Below, in pieces: positions 24,242 to 32,821 of a DNA stretch of 44,784 nt. Each line of letters begins with the position of its first letter. Position 1 is the stretch's first letter. Location of the stretch: NCBI GenBank assembly GCA_050943315.1, contig JBMNOY010000012.1, forward strand, positions 1 to 44,784, written 5' to 3'. Source of the stretch: JBDKUD01 sp050943315. GTDB lineage: Bacteria > Bacillota > Syntrophomonadia > Syntrophomonadales > Syntrophomonadaceae. The notes under the pieces are model-generated. The model made no database searches and was not told the origin of the DNA. It was given only the letters and a program-made list of their open reading frames with translations. Both the position numbers and the translations under genes were made by a program.

Positions 24242-24585
24242 AAGGCCTCTATGATGTGGTTTATCTCTTGGTTATTCGTGGTAATTAGAATTGCTATAAC
24301 ATCGAAACGAATACCCTGGTAATGTTTGGTACAAGATTTAAGATAGGTTATGGCAGCCTTCTTTAGATGCTCAATCTTTTTAGGGGTTATGGCCTCCTGA
24401 GGCAAACCATATTTTGTACTTTTCCTGGTTTTTACCTCTACAAAAATTATCATTTTATCTCTTTCACATATTATATCCAATTCCCCGTAGCGGGTATAAT
24501 AGTTCCGTTCGATTATCCTATATCCATTATCCAAAAGATACTGAGCTGCAATTTTTTCTCCCTCTAAGCCTAATTGTCTATTCAT
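24238..24585 (-). CDS. YraN/UPF0102-family endonuclease-like protein
   Basis: 115 residues matching the UPF0102/YraN family. It has the restriction-endonuclease-like core GELDIICERD ... IIFVEVKTRKS (the D...ExK catalytic pattern) and the N-terminal RQLGLEGEKIAAQYL helix. The start is ATG at 24585 with AGGGA seven bases ahead; this ribosome site lies in the end of the FlhB-like gene. The cellular role is not established. Confidence 0.87.
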   Translation of the reverse strand: MNRQLGLEGEKIAAQYLLDNGYRIIERNYYTRYGELDIICERDKMIIFVEVKTRKSTKYGLPQEAITPKKIEHLKKAAITYLKSCTKHYQGIRFDVIAILITTNNQEINHIIEAF

Positions 24586-24586
24586 A

Positions 24587-24862
24587 TTAGTTTCCCTGCG
24601 GGTATTTCCGGTCCATCCCATAGATGAAAGCCAGGATCTCAGCTACTACTGCATAAAGCTGGGGAGGTATTTCTGCATATAAATCAAGAGCCATCAAGTA
24701 ATCCGCAAGCTGCCGGTCCTCTTTTAAAGCAACTCCATTTTCCCGTGCTATCTCTTCAATTCGTTCCGCCAGGTAACCCTTTCCCTTGGCAACTACCACC
24801 GGAGCATTCTCGGTTTGGGGATTATACCTTAAAGCTACCGCCTTTTTTTCATGGTTATCCAT
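24587..24862 (-). CDS. Stand-alone FlhB C-terminal-domain-like protein
   Basis: 91 residues resembling only the cytoplasmic C-terminal domain of the flagellar export protein FlhB/EscU (ALRYNPQ, APVVVAKGKGYLAERI, YAEIPPQLYAVVAEILAFIY). There are no membrane segments. The NPTH autocleavage site of FlhB is replaced by NPQT. Such short relatives are found next to yraN in many Clostridia and other bacteria. The start is ATG at 24862 behind GGGAGGG; longer in-frame versions lack a ribosome site. A role in flagellar export is unproven. Confidence 0.82.
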   Translation of the reverse strand: MDNHEKKAVALRYNPQTENAPVVVAKGKGYLAERIEEIARENGVALKEDRQLADYLMALDLYAEIPPQLYAVVAEILAFIYGMDRKYPQGN

Positions 24863-25000
24863 AATGAACCCTCCCTTGAAAACCAATGCTTTGGGGATAT
24901 CAGGCTGGATAATACTCAGCAAGTCTTTAGCAAATGCGAAAAAAGCAATTAAAAAGGTGGTTGAAAACTAGCCTGCTGACATTTAAGTCCTATCATACAC

Positions 25001-25029
25001 ATTATATACCAGGAAGCTGCACGTTAAAT
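25001..25029 (-). promoter_or_regulatory. Weak candidate promoter for the FlhB-like/yraN/nfo/folD unit
   Basis: A perfect TATAAT -10 box (minus strand, 25001-25006) has only a weak ATTTAA at the -35 position 17 bases away. It lies in the 190-base gap after the ECF operon. Confidence 0.35.
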
Positions 25030-25052
25030 ATCCTGTTTTATTATCATGACAC

Positions 25053-25778
25053 TTAATTAATATGCAGTACAATGAGTATAATAGTGACCACAGAAAAGGC
25101 CAGCATCACTGCATAATCGGACCATTGCAAACTGAGCCGGCGCAGATAGGTACGCCGGGGATAAGCCCGGAAGCCGCGTGCTTCCATAGCTACCGCCAGG
25201 TATTCGGCTTTTAGCATTACCCGGTACACCACAGGAAAAACCAGGCGGCGATACATGGCAATCTTTTGCCCCCAGGGTACCTTCTTGAGCTCAACTCCCC
25301 TCAATTGCACCGCTGTAACCATGTTAATCAATTCATCCCGAAAAAGCGGCAAGAATCGCAGGGCTATGGAAACCATAAAGGCTAATTCGTAAGGAACCTT
25401 CCATTGCACCATGCCCAGGACCAAATCCCGGGAATTAAACGTGGTGAACAGCATAGCCGTAGCAGTGATCACCATAATACGTAAAACAGTACTGGCCCCA
25501 TTTGTTAGCCCCTCAACAGTCACGAGCGGCACTGGTCCCAGAGCCAGCAGCACCTCCCCTCCTGGTGAAAATGTGCTCTGTAATAAGAAAAGAACCAGCA
25601 TCATGGGAAAAAAGGGCTTCAGGTATCCCTTAATAGAAGCAGGATTAAAGCGAAAGAATAACAATAATGCCACAGTAACTGCTAATACCAGCAGAAGCTT
25701 AATAGGGGTATCATAAATTAAAGCTATACTAGAAAGGCAAATAACCATTACCATTTTGGCCCGGGGGTCAAGTTTCAT
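25053..25778 (-). CDS. ecfT: ECF transporter transmembrane subunit EcfT (module 2)
   Basis: About 241 residues with several membrane segments and the two coupling-helix motifs typical of EcfT: VTAVQLRGVELKK and VAMEARGFRAYP. EcfT links the ATPases to the substrate-binding S component. The start is ATG at 25778, overlapping the end of the ATPase gene by 11 bases; a longer frame reaching 25997 lies inside that ATPase and is not credible. It is the last gene of an eight-gene minus-strand run. Confidence 0.86.
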   Translation of the reverse strand: MKLDPRAKMVMVICLSSIALIYDTPIKLLLVLAVTVALLLFFRFNPASIKGYLKPFFPMMLVLFLLQSTFSPGGEVLLALGPVPLVTVEGLTNGASTVLRIMVITATAMLFTTFNSRDLVLGMVQWKVPYELAFMVSIALRFLPLFRDELINMVTAVQLRGVELKKVPWGQKIAMYRRLVFPVVYRVMLKAEYLAVAMEARGFRAYPRRTYLRRLSLQWSDYAVMLAFSVVTIILIVLHIN

Positions 25779-26460
25779 AGGAAGTATTCTCCCTTCGCCC
25801 GCTGTCCGACTTAATTTGGCCTTTCTCCAGAGTAATGACCCGTTCTGCCATCCTGTCCACAAACCCTGTATCATGACTGACCAGGAGCATTCCCCTGCCC
25901 AGGCGGGCAATTTTGTGTAAATAGTCTTCCAAAAGTCTTTTCCGGGAAACATCCAGGCCGGTAGTTGGTTCATCCAGGATGAGATAGTCAGGTTCATTAG
26001 CCAGCACAGCTGCTATCACCAGACGCTGTTTTTCTCCCTGGCTTAAATGCATAGGAAAAACGTTCCGGTAAGCTGCCAGTTCAAAGTAGTCCAAATAGAA
26101 ATTAACTCTTGCTTCCACTGTTGCCGGGTCACATCCCTGATTTACCAGCCCAAAACCAACTTCTTCAGCCACCGTACGGCAAAATAGCTGCAGGTCGGGA
26201 TTTTGAAAGACATAGCCGATTTGGCGTCCGATTTGAGCCAGCGATTGTTCCCCCAGGGGAAGCCCATTGAGATAGATTTCTCCCTGTGTGGGTTGTAAGA
26301 TTCCTATTATCAGCTTGGTCAGGGTAGTCTTGCCGCTGCCGTTAGGTCCGACAATAGCAGTTATATCTTCTTTAGCCAGGCTGATGTTAATTCCCTTTAA
26401 GGCTGGATTTATTTTACGAGGATAGGTAAAGGTTACCTTTTTCAGTTCTAAAAAAAGCAT
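25768..26460 (-). CDS. ECF transporter ATPase (module 2, second ATPase)
   Basis: 230-residue ABC ATPase. Walker A GPNGSGKTT (about 38-46), Q-loop VFQNPDLQLF, signature LSQGEKQR and Walker B YLILDEPTTGLD are all present. The DLQLF form of the Q-loop region is usual in ECF ATPases. It follows the other ATPase gene of the module by 33 bases and overlaps ecfT. It powers the S component encoded at 27263 and/or shared S components. Confidence 0.88.
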   Translation of the reverse strand: MLFLELKKVTFTYPRKINPALKGINISLAKEDITAIVGPNGSGKTTLTKLIIGILQPTQGEIYLNGLPLGEQSLAQIGRQIGYVFQNPDLQLFCRTVAEEVGFGLVNQGCDPATVEARVNFYLDYFELAAYRNVFPMHLSQGEKQRLVIAAVLANEPDYLILDEPTTGLDVSRKRLLEDYLHKIARLGRGMLLVSHDTGFVDRMAERVITLEKGQIKSDSGRRENTSYET

Positions 26461-26493
26461 TTGCTTTCCCCCTGATATCCGCCACTATAATAG

Positions 26494-27225
26494 TCAGATA
26501 TCTATTAACCTTTTGGCAGTCAGATATTCCCGGTCGGCTAAAATTATGTCTCTGCGGTCAAAACGCATCAATTCACCATTCTCCAAAATCATCAAATTCT
26601 CCGCAAAAGCAACCGCTTCCAGATTATGCTCTACGGCTATAATAGTTTTACCTCTGTCCCGCAGTTTTTCCACCACCGTGGTTACTTTCTTTATACCTAT
26701 GGTATCAAGCTGGGACATAACTTCATCCAGAATTAATACTGGTGGGTCAAGGGCTAATACAGCTGCCAGAGCTACCAGATGCTTCTCACCGCCAGAAAGG
26801 TAATAAGGGTTGGCATACCTTAAAGCCGAAATCCCCAGGACATTAAGTGTATTTTCTACCCTTTCCCGAATTTCCTCCGGAGGCTGACATAAATTTTCCG
26901 GAGCAAAGGCAATTTCATCTTCAACCGTGGGCGAGAAAAGCTGCATGTCAGGATCCTGAAATACCATACCCACTTCAAGGGCATTAGTTCCCCTCAGGTC
27001 ACTAATATTTTTACCGTTGACTACTACTTTCCCCGTCATAAGCCCTTGCCGGTGGTGGTGTATTACCCCGCTTATACAACGGCACAGGGTACTCTTGCCA
27101 CAGCCACTCAAGCCTATAATGGCAACTGTTTCCCCCTGGTGGATATGAAAATCAATATCTTTTAATACTAACTGCCCTCCGGGCTGGTATTGATAATTTA
27201 AGTTCTCAACTACTACAGCTTTCAT
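26494..27225 (-). CDS. ECF transporter ATPase (module 2, first ATPase)
   Basis: 243-residue ABC ATPase with Walker A GLSGCGKST, Q-loop VFQDPDMQLF, signature LSGGEKHL and Walker B LILDEVMSQLD. The Walker B Asp-Glu is intact, followed by VMSQLD rather than the usual PTxxLD. It starts 37 bases after the S-component stop. Together with the ATPase at 25768 it forms a heterodimer-type pair. Confidence 0.87.
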   Translation of the reverse strand: MKAVVVENLNYQYQPGGQLVLKDIDFHIHQGETVAIIGLSGCGKSTLCRCISGVIHHHRQGLMTGKVVVNGKNISDLRGTNALEVGMVFQDPDMQLFSPTVEDEIAFAPENLCQPPEEIRERVENTLNVLGISALRYANPYYLSGGEKHLVALAAVLALDPPVLILDEVMSQLDTIGIKKVTTVVEKLRDRGKTIIAVEHNLEAVAFAENLMILENGELMRFDRRDIILADREYLTAKRLIDI

Positions 27226-27262
27226 TATAGGTGCCTGCCTTTATAACAAAATATCAGTGTTA

Positions 27263-27838
27263 TCACTGATCACATACTTTACTTACACTTTGGTCACTGT
27301 TTTTGATCTCCCTTACCTGCTGCAGGATTTTATAAGCAATAATCCCGCCTAACCCGCCGGATAGAGCAGCTATACCCAGGCTAAAGGCTAATGGTATAAT
27401 AGGTAGCCGGAAATATATAAAATTCACCATTACCGTTCCACCTATATTGCAAAACATCCCCGCCAAAAAAGAGCAGGGTAAACAGCAAACCCGGTGACCG
27501 ATCAAAAACAGCCCCAAATCGGCCAAAATCCCGGGAACAGTATAGGTCAATAAGCTCAACACACCATGAGAGCCGACTATGCCTGATGCTATTACCAGAA
27601 TGGCTTGCACCAGCCCGATAAGAGTCATGGTTCCTCTTTTGCCGGTAATGCCAAAACCCAATACCAGCCACAGCATATAGAAACCGCCGGCCACGGCACC
27701 CGAAGGTATGAAGAATGGTCCGGTAATAATATGTATCAGGGGAACGATTATAACTTTGGTGGCAACCCCAACGGCAGCCATCATGGCTATAATAATCAAA
27801 TCATATACAGACAATCTACGGAACAACCCTATGCTCAC
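27263..27838 (-). CDS. ECF transporter S component, substrate unknown
   Basis: About 191 residues with five to six membrane segments (for example LIIIAMMAAVGVATK, SGAVAGGFYMLWLVLGF, GGLGGIIAYKIL). The pattern and the adjacent ATPase pair and EcfT mark it as the substrate-binding S component. The start is GTG at 27838, behind AAAAAGGGTGAT; a TTG at 27880 has no ribosome site. It follows the ApbE gene by 43 bases. A flavin or flavin precursor is a reasonable guess because of ApbE and the flavinylated protein upstream, but the sequence does not resemble RibU closely enough for me to say so. Confidence 0.75.
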   Translation of the reverse strand: MSIGLFRRLSVYDLIIIAMMAAVGVATKVIIVPLIHIITGPFFIPSGAVAGGFYMLWLVLGFGITGKRGTMTLIGLVQAILVIASGIVGSHGVLSLLTYTVPGILADLGLFLIGHRVCCLPCSFLAGMFCNIGGTVMVNFIYFRLPIIPLAFSLGIAALSGGLGGIIAYKILQQVREIKNSDQSVSKVCDQ

Positions 27839-27881
27839 TTCTATCACCCTTTTTGTATGATAATGCTTAAGAGTATACAAT

Positions 27882-29015
27882 CTATTGCGGCACTATAGTA
27901 TAGCCCCCACCATCCTCAAAATCAATCTGCCTGTTTAATTCCCGGGTATAAATAACCCTGTGCAGATTATCGACAAAAACAGCTCTGGTGTAGGGCATTT
28001 CTTCTATTAACTCCATCCCTGCAACAGGGCCCAGCAGAAAAAGCATGGTCGACAATGCATCAGCTTCAGTAGCATTGGAAGCAACAACAGTTGTACTAAT
28101 AACATTTCGAGCCGGTTGTCCGGTAAACGGGTTTAAAATATGATGATACCGTACTCCATTCTTGATAAAATAGCGTTCATAATCCCCGGTAGTTGCTACT
28201 GCACAATTTCTAATCTTGAGAACGGCAATTATTCTATTTTTATTGCGGGGATCCTGGATGCCTGCTAACCAGGGAGATCCATCCGGTTTAGAACCCAGAG
28301 CATATATACTGCCCCCAGCATTAATTATAGCCGACTTAATACCCAGTTTACGGAGTTTACTCACCGCCATATCGGTAGCGTAACCCTTGGCAATCCCTCC
28401 CAGATCAATTTCCATGCCTTTTTCCGGCAGAAACACCGTTCGGGCTGCTTTGTCTATCACTATCCGTTTATATCCAAGCAAAGCAATGCTAGTTTGCAAT
28501 TCCTGGTCTGAGGGAATACGGTACTGGTTTTGACCAAACCCCCATAGATCCATGAGCGGCCCTATAGTAACATCAAATACGCCATTGCACTGGTCAGCAA
28601 AATAACTGCTTTGCTCCAGCATGGTCAAGGTATCATTACTAACTATTACTGGTTTTATACCGGCATTTTTATTCACCCGGTAAATATCACTAATTTCCGG
28701 GTCCGGCATATTTTTAACCGCGAACCTATCGGTTAAATTGGCTATCCTGGAAAACTGGTCAAAAGCCTCTTGCAATGCCCGGGGGCCTATTTGGGGATCG
28801 CAGCTATACACTTTGACACTTACAAGGGTGTCCATAATAAACCGTTCCCCGGTATATTCCTGCGGCTTATCGGTGCAGCCACGGCAATAAACCAGTATGA
28901 GGCAAAATATTATGACCGCGGCCGCAAACATTAAACTTTTACATCCCAGGCTAATTCGGGAGCTTGCACAACCAGGTCCCATACACTTATCTAATAATCG
29001 GTGGTTTCCCAGCAA
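27882..29015 (-). CDS. apbE: ApbE-family FAD:protein FMN transferase, membrane-anchored
   Basis: 377 residues. An N-terminal hydrophobic segment (FAAAVIIFCLILVYC) followed by a Cys-rich CRGCTDK indicates an exported, probably anchored or lipid-modified protein. The ApbE core shows MDTLVSVKVYS, TIGPLMDLWGFG, EIDLGGIAKGYATD, INAGGSIYALG, YHHILNPFTGQP and the metal-binding ATEADALST. ApbE attaches FMN from FAD to a Ser/Thr of exported proteins; a matching acceptor motif is in the FMN-binding protein at 34851. The start is TTG at 29015 with GGAGGGAGAA just ahead. It sits between the two ECF modules. Confidence 0.92.
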   Translation of the reverse strand: MLGNHRLLDKCMGPGCASSRISLGCKSLMFAAAVIIFCLILVYCRGCTDKPQEYTGERFIMDTLVSVKVYSCDPQIGPRALQEAFDQFSRIANLTDRFAVKNMPDPEISDIYRVNKNAGIKPVIVSNDTLTMLEQSSYFADQCNGVFDVTIGPLMDLWGFGQNQYRIPSDQELQTSIALLGYKRIVIDKAARTVFLPEKGMEIDLGGIAKGYATDMAVSKLRKLGIKSAIINAGGSIYALGSKPDGSPWLAGIQDPRNKNRIIAVLKIRNCAVATTGDYERYFIKNGVRYHHILNPFTGQPARNVISTTVVASNATEADALSTMLFLLGPVAGMELIEEMPYTRAVFVDNLHRVIYTRELNRQIDFEDGGGYTIVPQ

Positions 29016-29029
29016 TTCTCCCTCCTAAG

Positions 29030-29830
29030 CTAGTTAATCCATCCATATAAAGCTGGTAATAAGAAAACGATTGTAATTACCCCCAGGGCCATTGCATCAC
29101 CAGGGGTAAAAATCATTTCTCCCCTGCTATAATTGTAGCTGGAGCCTGTATAGCATCTACTCTCCATAGCCTGAGCCATGTCGTTGGCTCTCCGCAATGA
29201 AGCCACCAGGAGAGGAATTAGTATTGCCATTAGTGTCTTTAGGCGATTGAGCAATGGACCGGAATCGAACCGCGCACCCCGCGATTTTTGGGCCCGGGCT
29301 ATAATCTCGGTCTCCCTGATTATAGTGGGAACGAAACGCAAGGAAGCATTGGCGATTATTGCCAGGCGGTGTACCGGAAGCTTTATATGGGTTAAGGGAA
29401 ACAGCAATAATTCAAGTCCTTGCCATAGTTTAAGGGGTGAAGTAGTCATAGTTAACAAACTGGACCCCAGATAAAATACGGTCAGGCGTAACAGGGTCGA
29501 TATTCCTAAATATACCCCTTGCCGGGTGACAGCTATCACTCCCCACCGGCATAGATATTCACCCGGTGTAAGCAAGGCCTGGCAGATAAAGGTAATCAGA
29601 AACAGCCAGCGCAAAGTTTTTAGACCGCGAAGGGCTCTTACTACTCCCACTTCGGAAAGGAATATTACGAAGAAAATAAAGCCGATGTTAAGTAAAAGCA
29701 TAGGTATGCGTTGATTTGGCCAGGCCGCTCGGACTATCACAACTAAACAACCTAATAGCTTGGTACGCGGATCCAACCGGTGAATAATAGAATTACCAGC
29801 TATGAATTGACCAGTTATAATATCTTTCAT
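29030..29830 (-). CDS. ecfT: ECF transporter transmembrane subunit EcfT (module 1)
   Basis: 266 residues, multi-pass, with EcfT coupling motifs ARAQKSRGARFD and AQAMESRCYTG. The start overlaps the stop of the ATPase gene by four bases (ATGA) and has AAGGA ahead of it. No S component follows directly; the next gene is apbE. The S partner may be the protein at 27263 or the Gx-family protein at 32822. Confidence 0.87.
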   Translation of the reverse strand: MKDIITGQFIAGNSIIHRLDPRTKLLGCLVVIVRAAWPNQRIPMLLLNIGFIFFVIFLSEVGVVRALRGLKTLRWLFLITFICQALLTPGEYLCRWGVIAVTRQGVYLGISTLLRLTVFYLGSSLLTMTTSPLKLWQGLELLLFPLTHIKLPVHRLAIIANASLRFVPTIIRETEIIARAQKSRGARFDSGPLLNRLKTLMAILIPLLVASLRRANDMAQAMESRCYTGSSYNYSRGEMIFTPGDAMALGVITIVFLLPALYGWIN

Positions 29831-30684
29831 GGGGCCAATTCCTTCAATACTCTATCTATTTCCAGCGCGGCCCCTTCTATAGAAGTAATCCCGGTGTCCA
29901 CCTGGTACCCGCAGTTGGCCAGCCGTTTTATCAGTCTCAGGTGATCAGGCAGTAAAAGATCAGCCATCCCATGGGCCTGACCCCGCAATACTTCTTCCTT
30001 TTTTCCGCAGGCAATCAATCTGCCCTGCTCAAGAAAAACCAGCTTGTCAGCAATGAGAACCAATTCATCAACATAATGCGAAATCATTACCACGGTGGTG
30101 TTGTAAAGCTGCTGCGTTTTTTTTATGGCCTTAAGAATATAATTACAGCCGGAAGGATCCAAACCTGCTGTCGGTTCATCCAAAACCAGTACTGGCGGCC
30201 GCATTGCCAGAACACAGCCTATTGCCACTAGGCGGCGGGCACCACCACTTAAGCGGGCGGGCGGTAGATGAGCAACTTGGCTGGGGTCTAATCCCACTTG
30301 AATCAGAGTATCTTCAACCCGGGTTTTGATTTCTTGGGTATTCAAACCCAGGTTTTCCAGTCCGAAAGCCATTTCATCAAATACCGTACTTTTGAATAGT
30401 TGTTCTTCGGGGAATTGGAATACCAGGCCAACCTTCTTCCACAACTCCTTCCTGGTGCGGTTGATTCTGGTGTCCTCCCCCCCGACCATTATACTTCCAC
30501 TGGTAGGAGTCAGCAGTCCATTGAAGTGCTGCACTAAGGTGGACTTCCCCGAACCATTGGCGCCCACAATACCCACCGATTCGCCTGGTTCAATAACCAA
30601 TGATACTCTATCCAGGGCTTTTTTCTCATATGGAGTTCCAGCCAAATAGATATGAGTCAAGTCTTTAGTCTCGATTATGGGCAT
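29827..30684 (-). CDS. ecfA2: ECF transporter ATPase EcfA2 (module 1)
   Basis: 285-residue ABC ATPase. Walker A GANGSGKST, Q-loop VFQFPEEQLF, signature LSGGARRL and Walker B LVLDEPTAGLDP. The FPEEQLF Q-loop is typical of EcfA2. A C-terminal extension of about 60 residues follows the nucleotide-binding domain. It overlaps the preceding ATPase gene by 10 bases and ecfT by four. Confidence 0.9.
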   Translation of the reverse strand: MPIIETKDLTHIYLAGTPYEKKALDRVSLVIEPGESVGIVGANGSGKSTLVQHFNGLLTPTSGSIMVGGEDTRINRTRKELWKKVGLVFQFPEEQLFKSTVFDEMAFGLENLGLNTQEIKTRVEDTLIQVGLDPSQVAHLPPARLSGGARRLVAIGCVLAMRPPVLVLDEPTAGLDPSGCNYILKAIKKTQQLYNTTVVMISHYVDELVLIADKLVFLEQGRLIACGKKEEVLRGQAHGMADLLLPDHLRLIKRLANCGYQVDTGITSIEGAALEIDRVLKELAP

Positions 30685-31505
30685 AATAATTCCACCATTT
30701 GCTCTAAAGTAATAATTCTTTCATCAATTTGATGTCCAGAGCGCAACAAAAGATCAGCCACCCTGACAATAGGGGGTGGCTTCAGACCTGTAAGAGCAAA
30801 AGCCGGTGAACTGAACACCTTCCAGGGCAAGTCATCCAGATAAACAGTGCCTTCATGAAGCACAATCAGGCGGTCTGCCAGCACCACTTCTTCAATACGG
30901 TGTGATATCATGATAACCGTGATTCCGCGTTTACTGCTCAGTTCCTGCAGGCACTTAACCAGTTCGGCTCGCCCGCTTTGATCCAACATGGAAGTAGGTT
31001 CGTCCAAAACTAGATAGTCAGGTTGTATAGCCAGGGCAGCAGCCACTGCCAGCCTCTGCTTTTGACCGCCGGAAAGCAAATGCGGGGCATGATAACGCAA
31101 GTCTATAAGGCCCACTGCTTGCAGCGCCCGGTCAACTCTATCTCTGACTTGAGCCGGAGGAAGCTGCAAATTCTGAGGACCAAAAGCAACCTCCTCTTCA
31201 ACTACCGGGTGAATAATTTGATTATCCGGATTTTGAAATACCATTCCCACCAGATGCCGGATATCTTTTTGATTACTCGGGTCGGCCGTGTCCATGCCAT
31301 TCACCAACACCGTACCCCGGCTGGGAATAATCAAACCGTTCAAAAGAAGGGCTAAAGTGGTTTTCCCCGAGCCGTTCATACCTGCAATCCCGATAAACTG
31401 TCGCCGGGGTATGGTCAGGTTAATCCCTTTTAAGGCACATTTGGGTAATCCGGCCGCATTTCTAAATTCCTTGGTGACATTTCGCAGTTCAATCATTTCA
31501 TTCAC
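30675..31505 (-). CDS. ecfA1: ECF transporter ATPase EcfA1 (module 1)
   Basis: 276-residue ABC ATPase with Walker A GMNGSGKTT, Q-loop VFQNPDNQII, signature LSGGQKQR and Walker B LVLDEPTSMLD. The NPDNQ Q-loop is the EcfA1 form. The start at GTG 31505 has only a weak ribosome site, and an ATG three codons later is possible. It is 47 bases after the unknown Cys-tailed protein gene. Confidence 0.9.
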   Translation of the reverse strand: MNEMIELRNVTKEFRNAAGLPKCALKGINLTIPRRQFIGIAGMNGSGKTTLALLLNGLIIPSRGTVLVNGMDTADPSNQKDIRHLVGMVFQNPDNQIIHPVVEEEVAFGPQNLQLPPAQVRDRVDRALQAVGLIDLRYHAPHLLSGGQKQRLAVAAALAIQPDYLVLDEPTSMLDQSGRAELVKCLQELSSKRGITVIMISHRIEEVVLADRLIVLHEGTVYLDDLPWKVFSSPAFALTGLKPPPIVRVADLLLRSGHQIDERIITLEQMVELLCP

Positions 31506-31552
31506 AATTTACTTTCTATATAAAATAAACTTAACTTCCAAAAATGAGTGTA

Positions 31553-32287
31553 CTAAAAGCAACCTAACCGGCATCGGGTTATGCTGTAGCCATATTCATC
31601 ACATACATTGCCAAACAGGTACAAATCAGCTTTAAGTTTTGCCGCCATTTTATAAGCCTGCTGACAGGTTATCTCTTTTTTCGGAATATCGTCTAACGCC
31701 CTTTTTATGCTTGACCTCTTTTCCAGGTATTCCGTAAAAAGCTCTGTCAGTCTATCCTTCAACTCTGTTGATAAGCTTTCCTGCAGGACTTCAGTAAAGA
31801 TAGGGACCCGGGGCTGGATCTCTTTTACCCGGGCGACAAAGCTCTGGCTTGCTTCTGGTTCCCAATTATTTAATACCAAAACATCTGCCTGTTTTACTAA
31901 ATCGTGGCATTGGTCCAATTCGGCCGACGGTTCTATGATAACCATTTGCAAAGCCCAGGGAAAATCATCTATGCCATCAGACCCATCCAGAAACACTCTG
32001 GTGAATTTCTTCTCGGCATCGAAAAAACACATTTGCCGTACTGCCCGTTGCAGTTTGCTTTTGATTCCACGAAGCTCCAATAATCTTTGGGATGGGTCCC
32101 AGGACTGCTGAATATTTTTTATAAGTTCTGGATACTCAATCGGTTGACAAAGTTGTAACTCACCTTTGTCTGGTTCCTGGTAGGGAATAATTTTAATAAC
32201 CTTAAAATCACTGAAATACCGGGACAGAATAAGTCCATAATCATTATTTCCGGTGCCACCCGCATAATTTAGCGCTACTGCCAACAT
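31553..32287 (-). CDS. Unknown protein with C-terminal Cys motif, first gene of the ECF/apbE run
   Basis: About 244 residues starting MLAVALNYAGGTGNNDYGLI at ATG 32287, with AAGGAG ten bases ahead. A longer frame up to 32452 would overlap the divergent promoter and gene and is unlikely. No signal peptide or membrane segment is visible. The middle looks like an alternating alpha/beta protein (VVIEPSAE-like and DVLVLNNWEPEAS segments). The C-terminus ends CRLGCF, with Cys at 229, 239 and 243, which could bind a metal or receive a modification. I do not recognise the family. Its place suggests a role with flavin transport or flavinylation. Confidence 0.6.
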   Translation of the reverse strand: MLAVALNYAGGTGNNDYGLILSRYFSDFKVIKIIPYQEPDKGELQLCQPIEYPELIKNIQQSWDPSQRLLELRGIKSKLQRAVRQMCFFDAEKKFTRVFLDGSDGIDDFPWALQMVIIEPSAELDQCHDLVKQADVLVLNNWEPEASQSFVARVKEIQPRVPIFTEVLQESLSTELKDRLTELFTEYLEKRSSIKRALDDIPKKEITCQQAYKMAAKLKADLYLFGNVCDEYGYSITRCRLGCF

Positions 32288-32373
32288 ACTCAACCCACTC
32301 CTTTTTTCAAGCCTTATGGTTGCCTGATGTTTTTCATTTATATAATGGATGTACAAGCCAAAATAGAATTGGT

Positions 32374-32402
32374 TTGTCAATATAGAAGCAAAGTAATACA
32401 AT
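32374..32402 (+). promoter_or_regulatory. Sigma-A promoter of the EetA/EetB-like pair
   Basis: TTGTCA (32374-32379) and TACAAT (32397-32402) with the optimal 17-base spacer. Transcription would start near 32409, about 27 bases before the ATG at 32436. The divergent minus-strand gene begins at 32287, so this 150-base gap is a shared regulatory region. Confidence 0.7.
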
Positions 32403-32435
32403 GGCATTAAAATTAACCCTGAAAGGGTATCGTTA

Positions 32436-32807
32436 ATGTCAAAAAGCAACAAAGTGTTAATTCTGACTATCCTTACTTTTTCTATACTCGGTTATCTGAT
32501 ACTATTTGCTACCAACCAGAGAACCCCGCTGACAGCACAAATCTTTGTAAATGGAAAGCTGGTTAATAGTATTAATCTGGATACTGCTGGTCCTAACCGG
32601 CTGATTAATGTATCCGGTCCTCTCGGAACTAGCAAGGTAGAAATAAAACCTGGTGCCGTCAGGATGAAGTCTTCCCCCTGTCCTGATCACTGCTGCATGG
32701 AAACCGGCTGGATTAGCCGGCCGAAATCGTTAATAGTCTGCCTACCTAACCGGATTGTGGTGGAACTTTCTTCATCAAAAGATTCTCTTGATACAATTAC
32801 ACGCTAG
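32436..32807 (+). CDS. NusG domain II-type exported protein, EetA-like
   Basis: 123 residues: an N-terminal membrane anchor (VLILTILTFSILGYLILFAT) followed by a NusG_II-type beta domain. The domain has paired Cys in SSPCPDHCCMETGW and ends in SLIVCLPNRIVVEL, the usual ending of this family. Proteins of this type, next to a Gx-family membrane protein, occur in flavin-based extracellular electron-transfer loci (EetA/EetB of Listeria). The start ATG at 32436 follows AAAGGG. It is the first gene of a two-gene plus-strand operon, divergent from the ECF/apbE run. Function is not established biochemically. Confidence 0.85.
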   Translation: MSKSNKVLILTILTFSILGYLILFATNQRTPLTAQIFVNGKLVNSINLDTAGPNRLINVSGPLGTSKVEIKPGAVRMKSSPCPDHCCMETGWISRPKSLIVCLPNRIVVELSSSKDSLDTITR

Positions 32808-32821
32808 GGGAGAGAAGCAAC

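Noticed and set aside
24587..24862. Flagellar export protein FlhB
   Set aside because: Only the C-terminal domain is present, without membrane segments or the NPTH cleavage site, and no flagellar genes are near.
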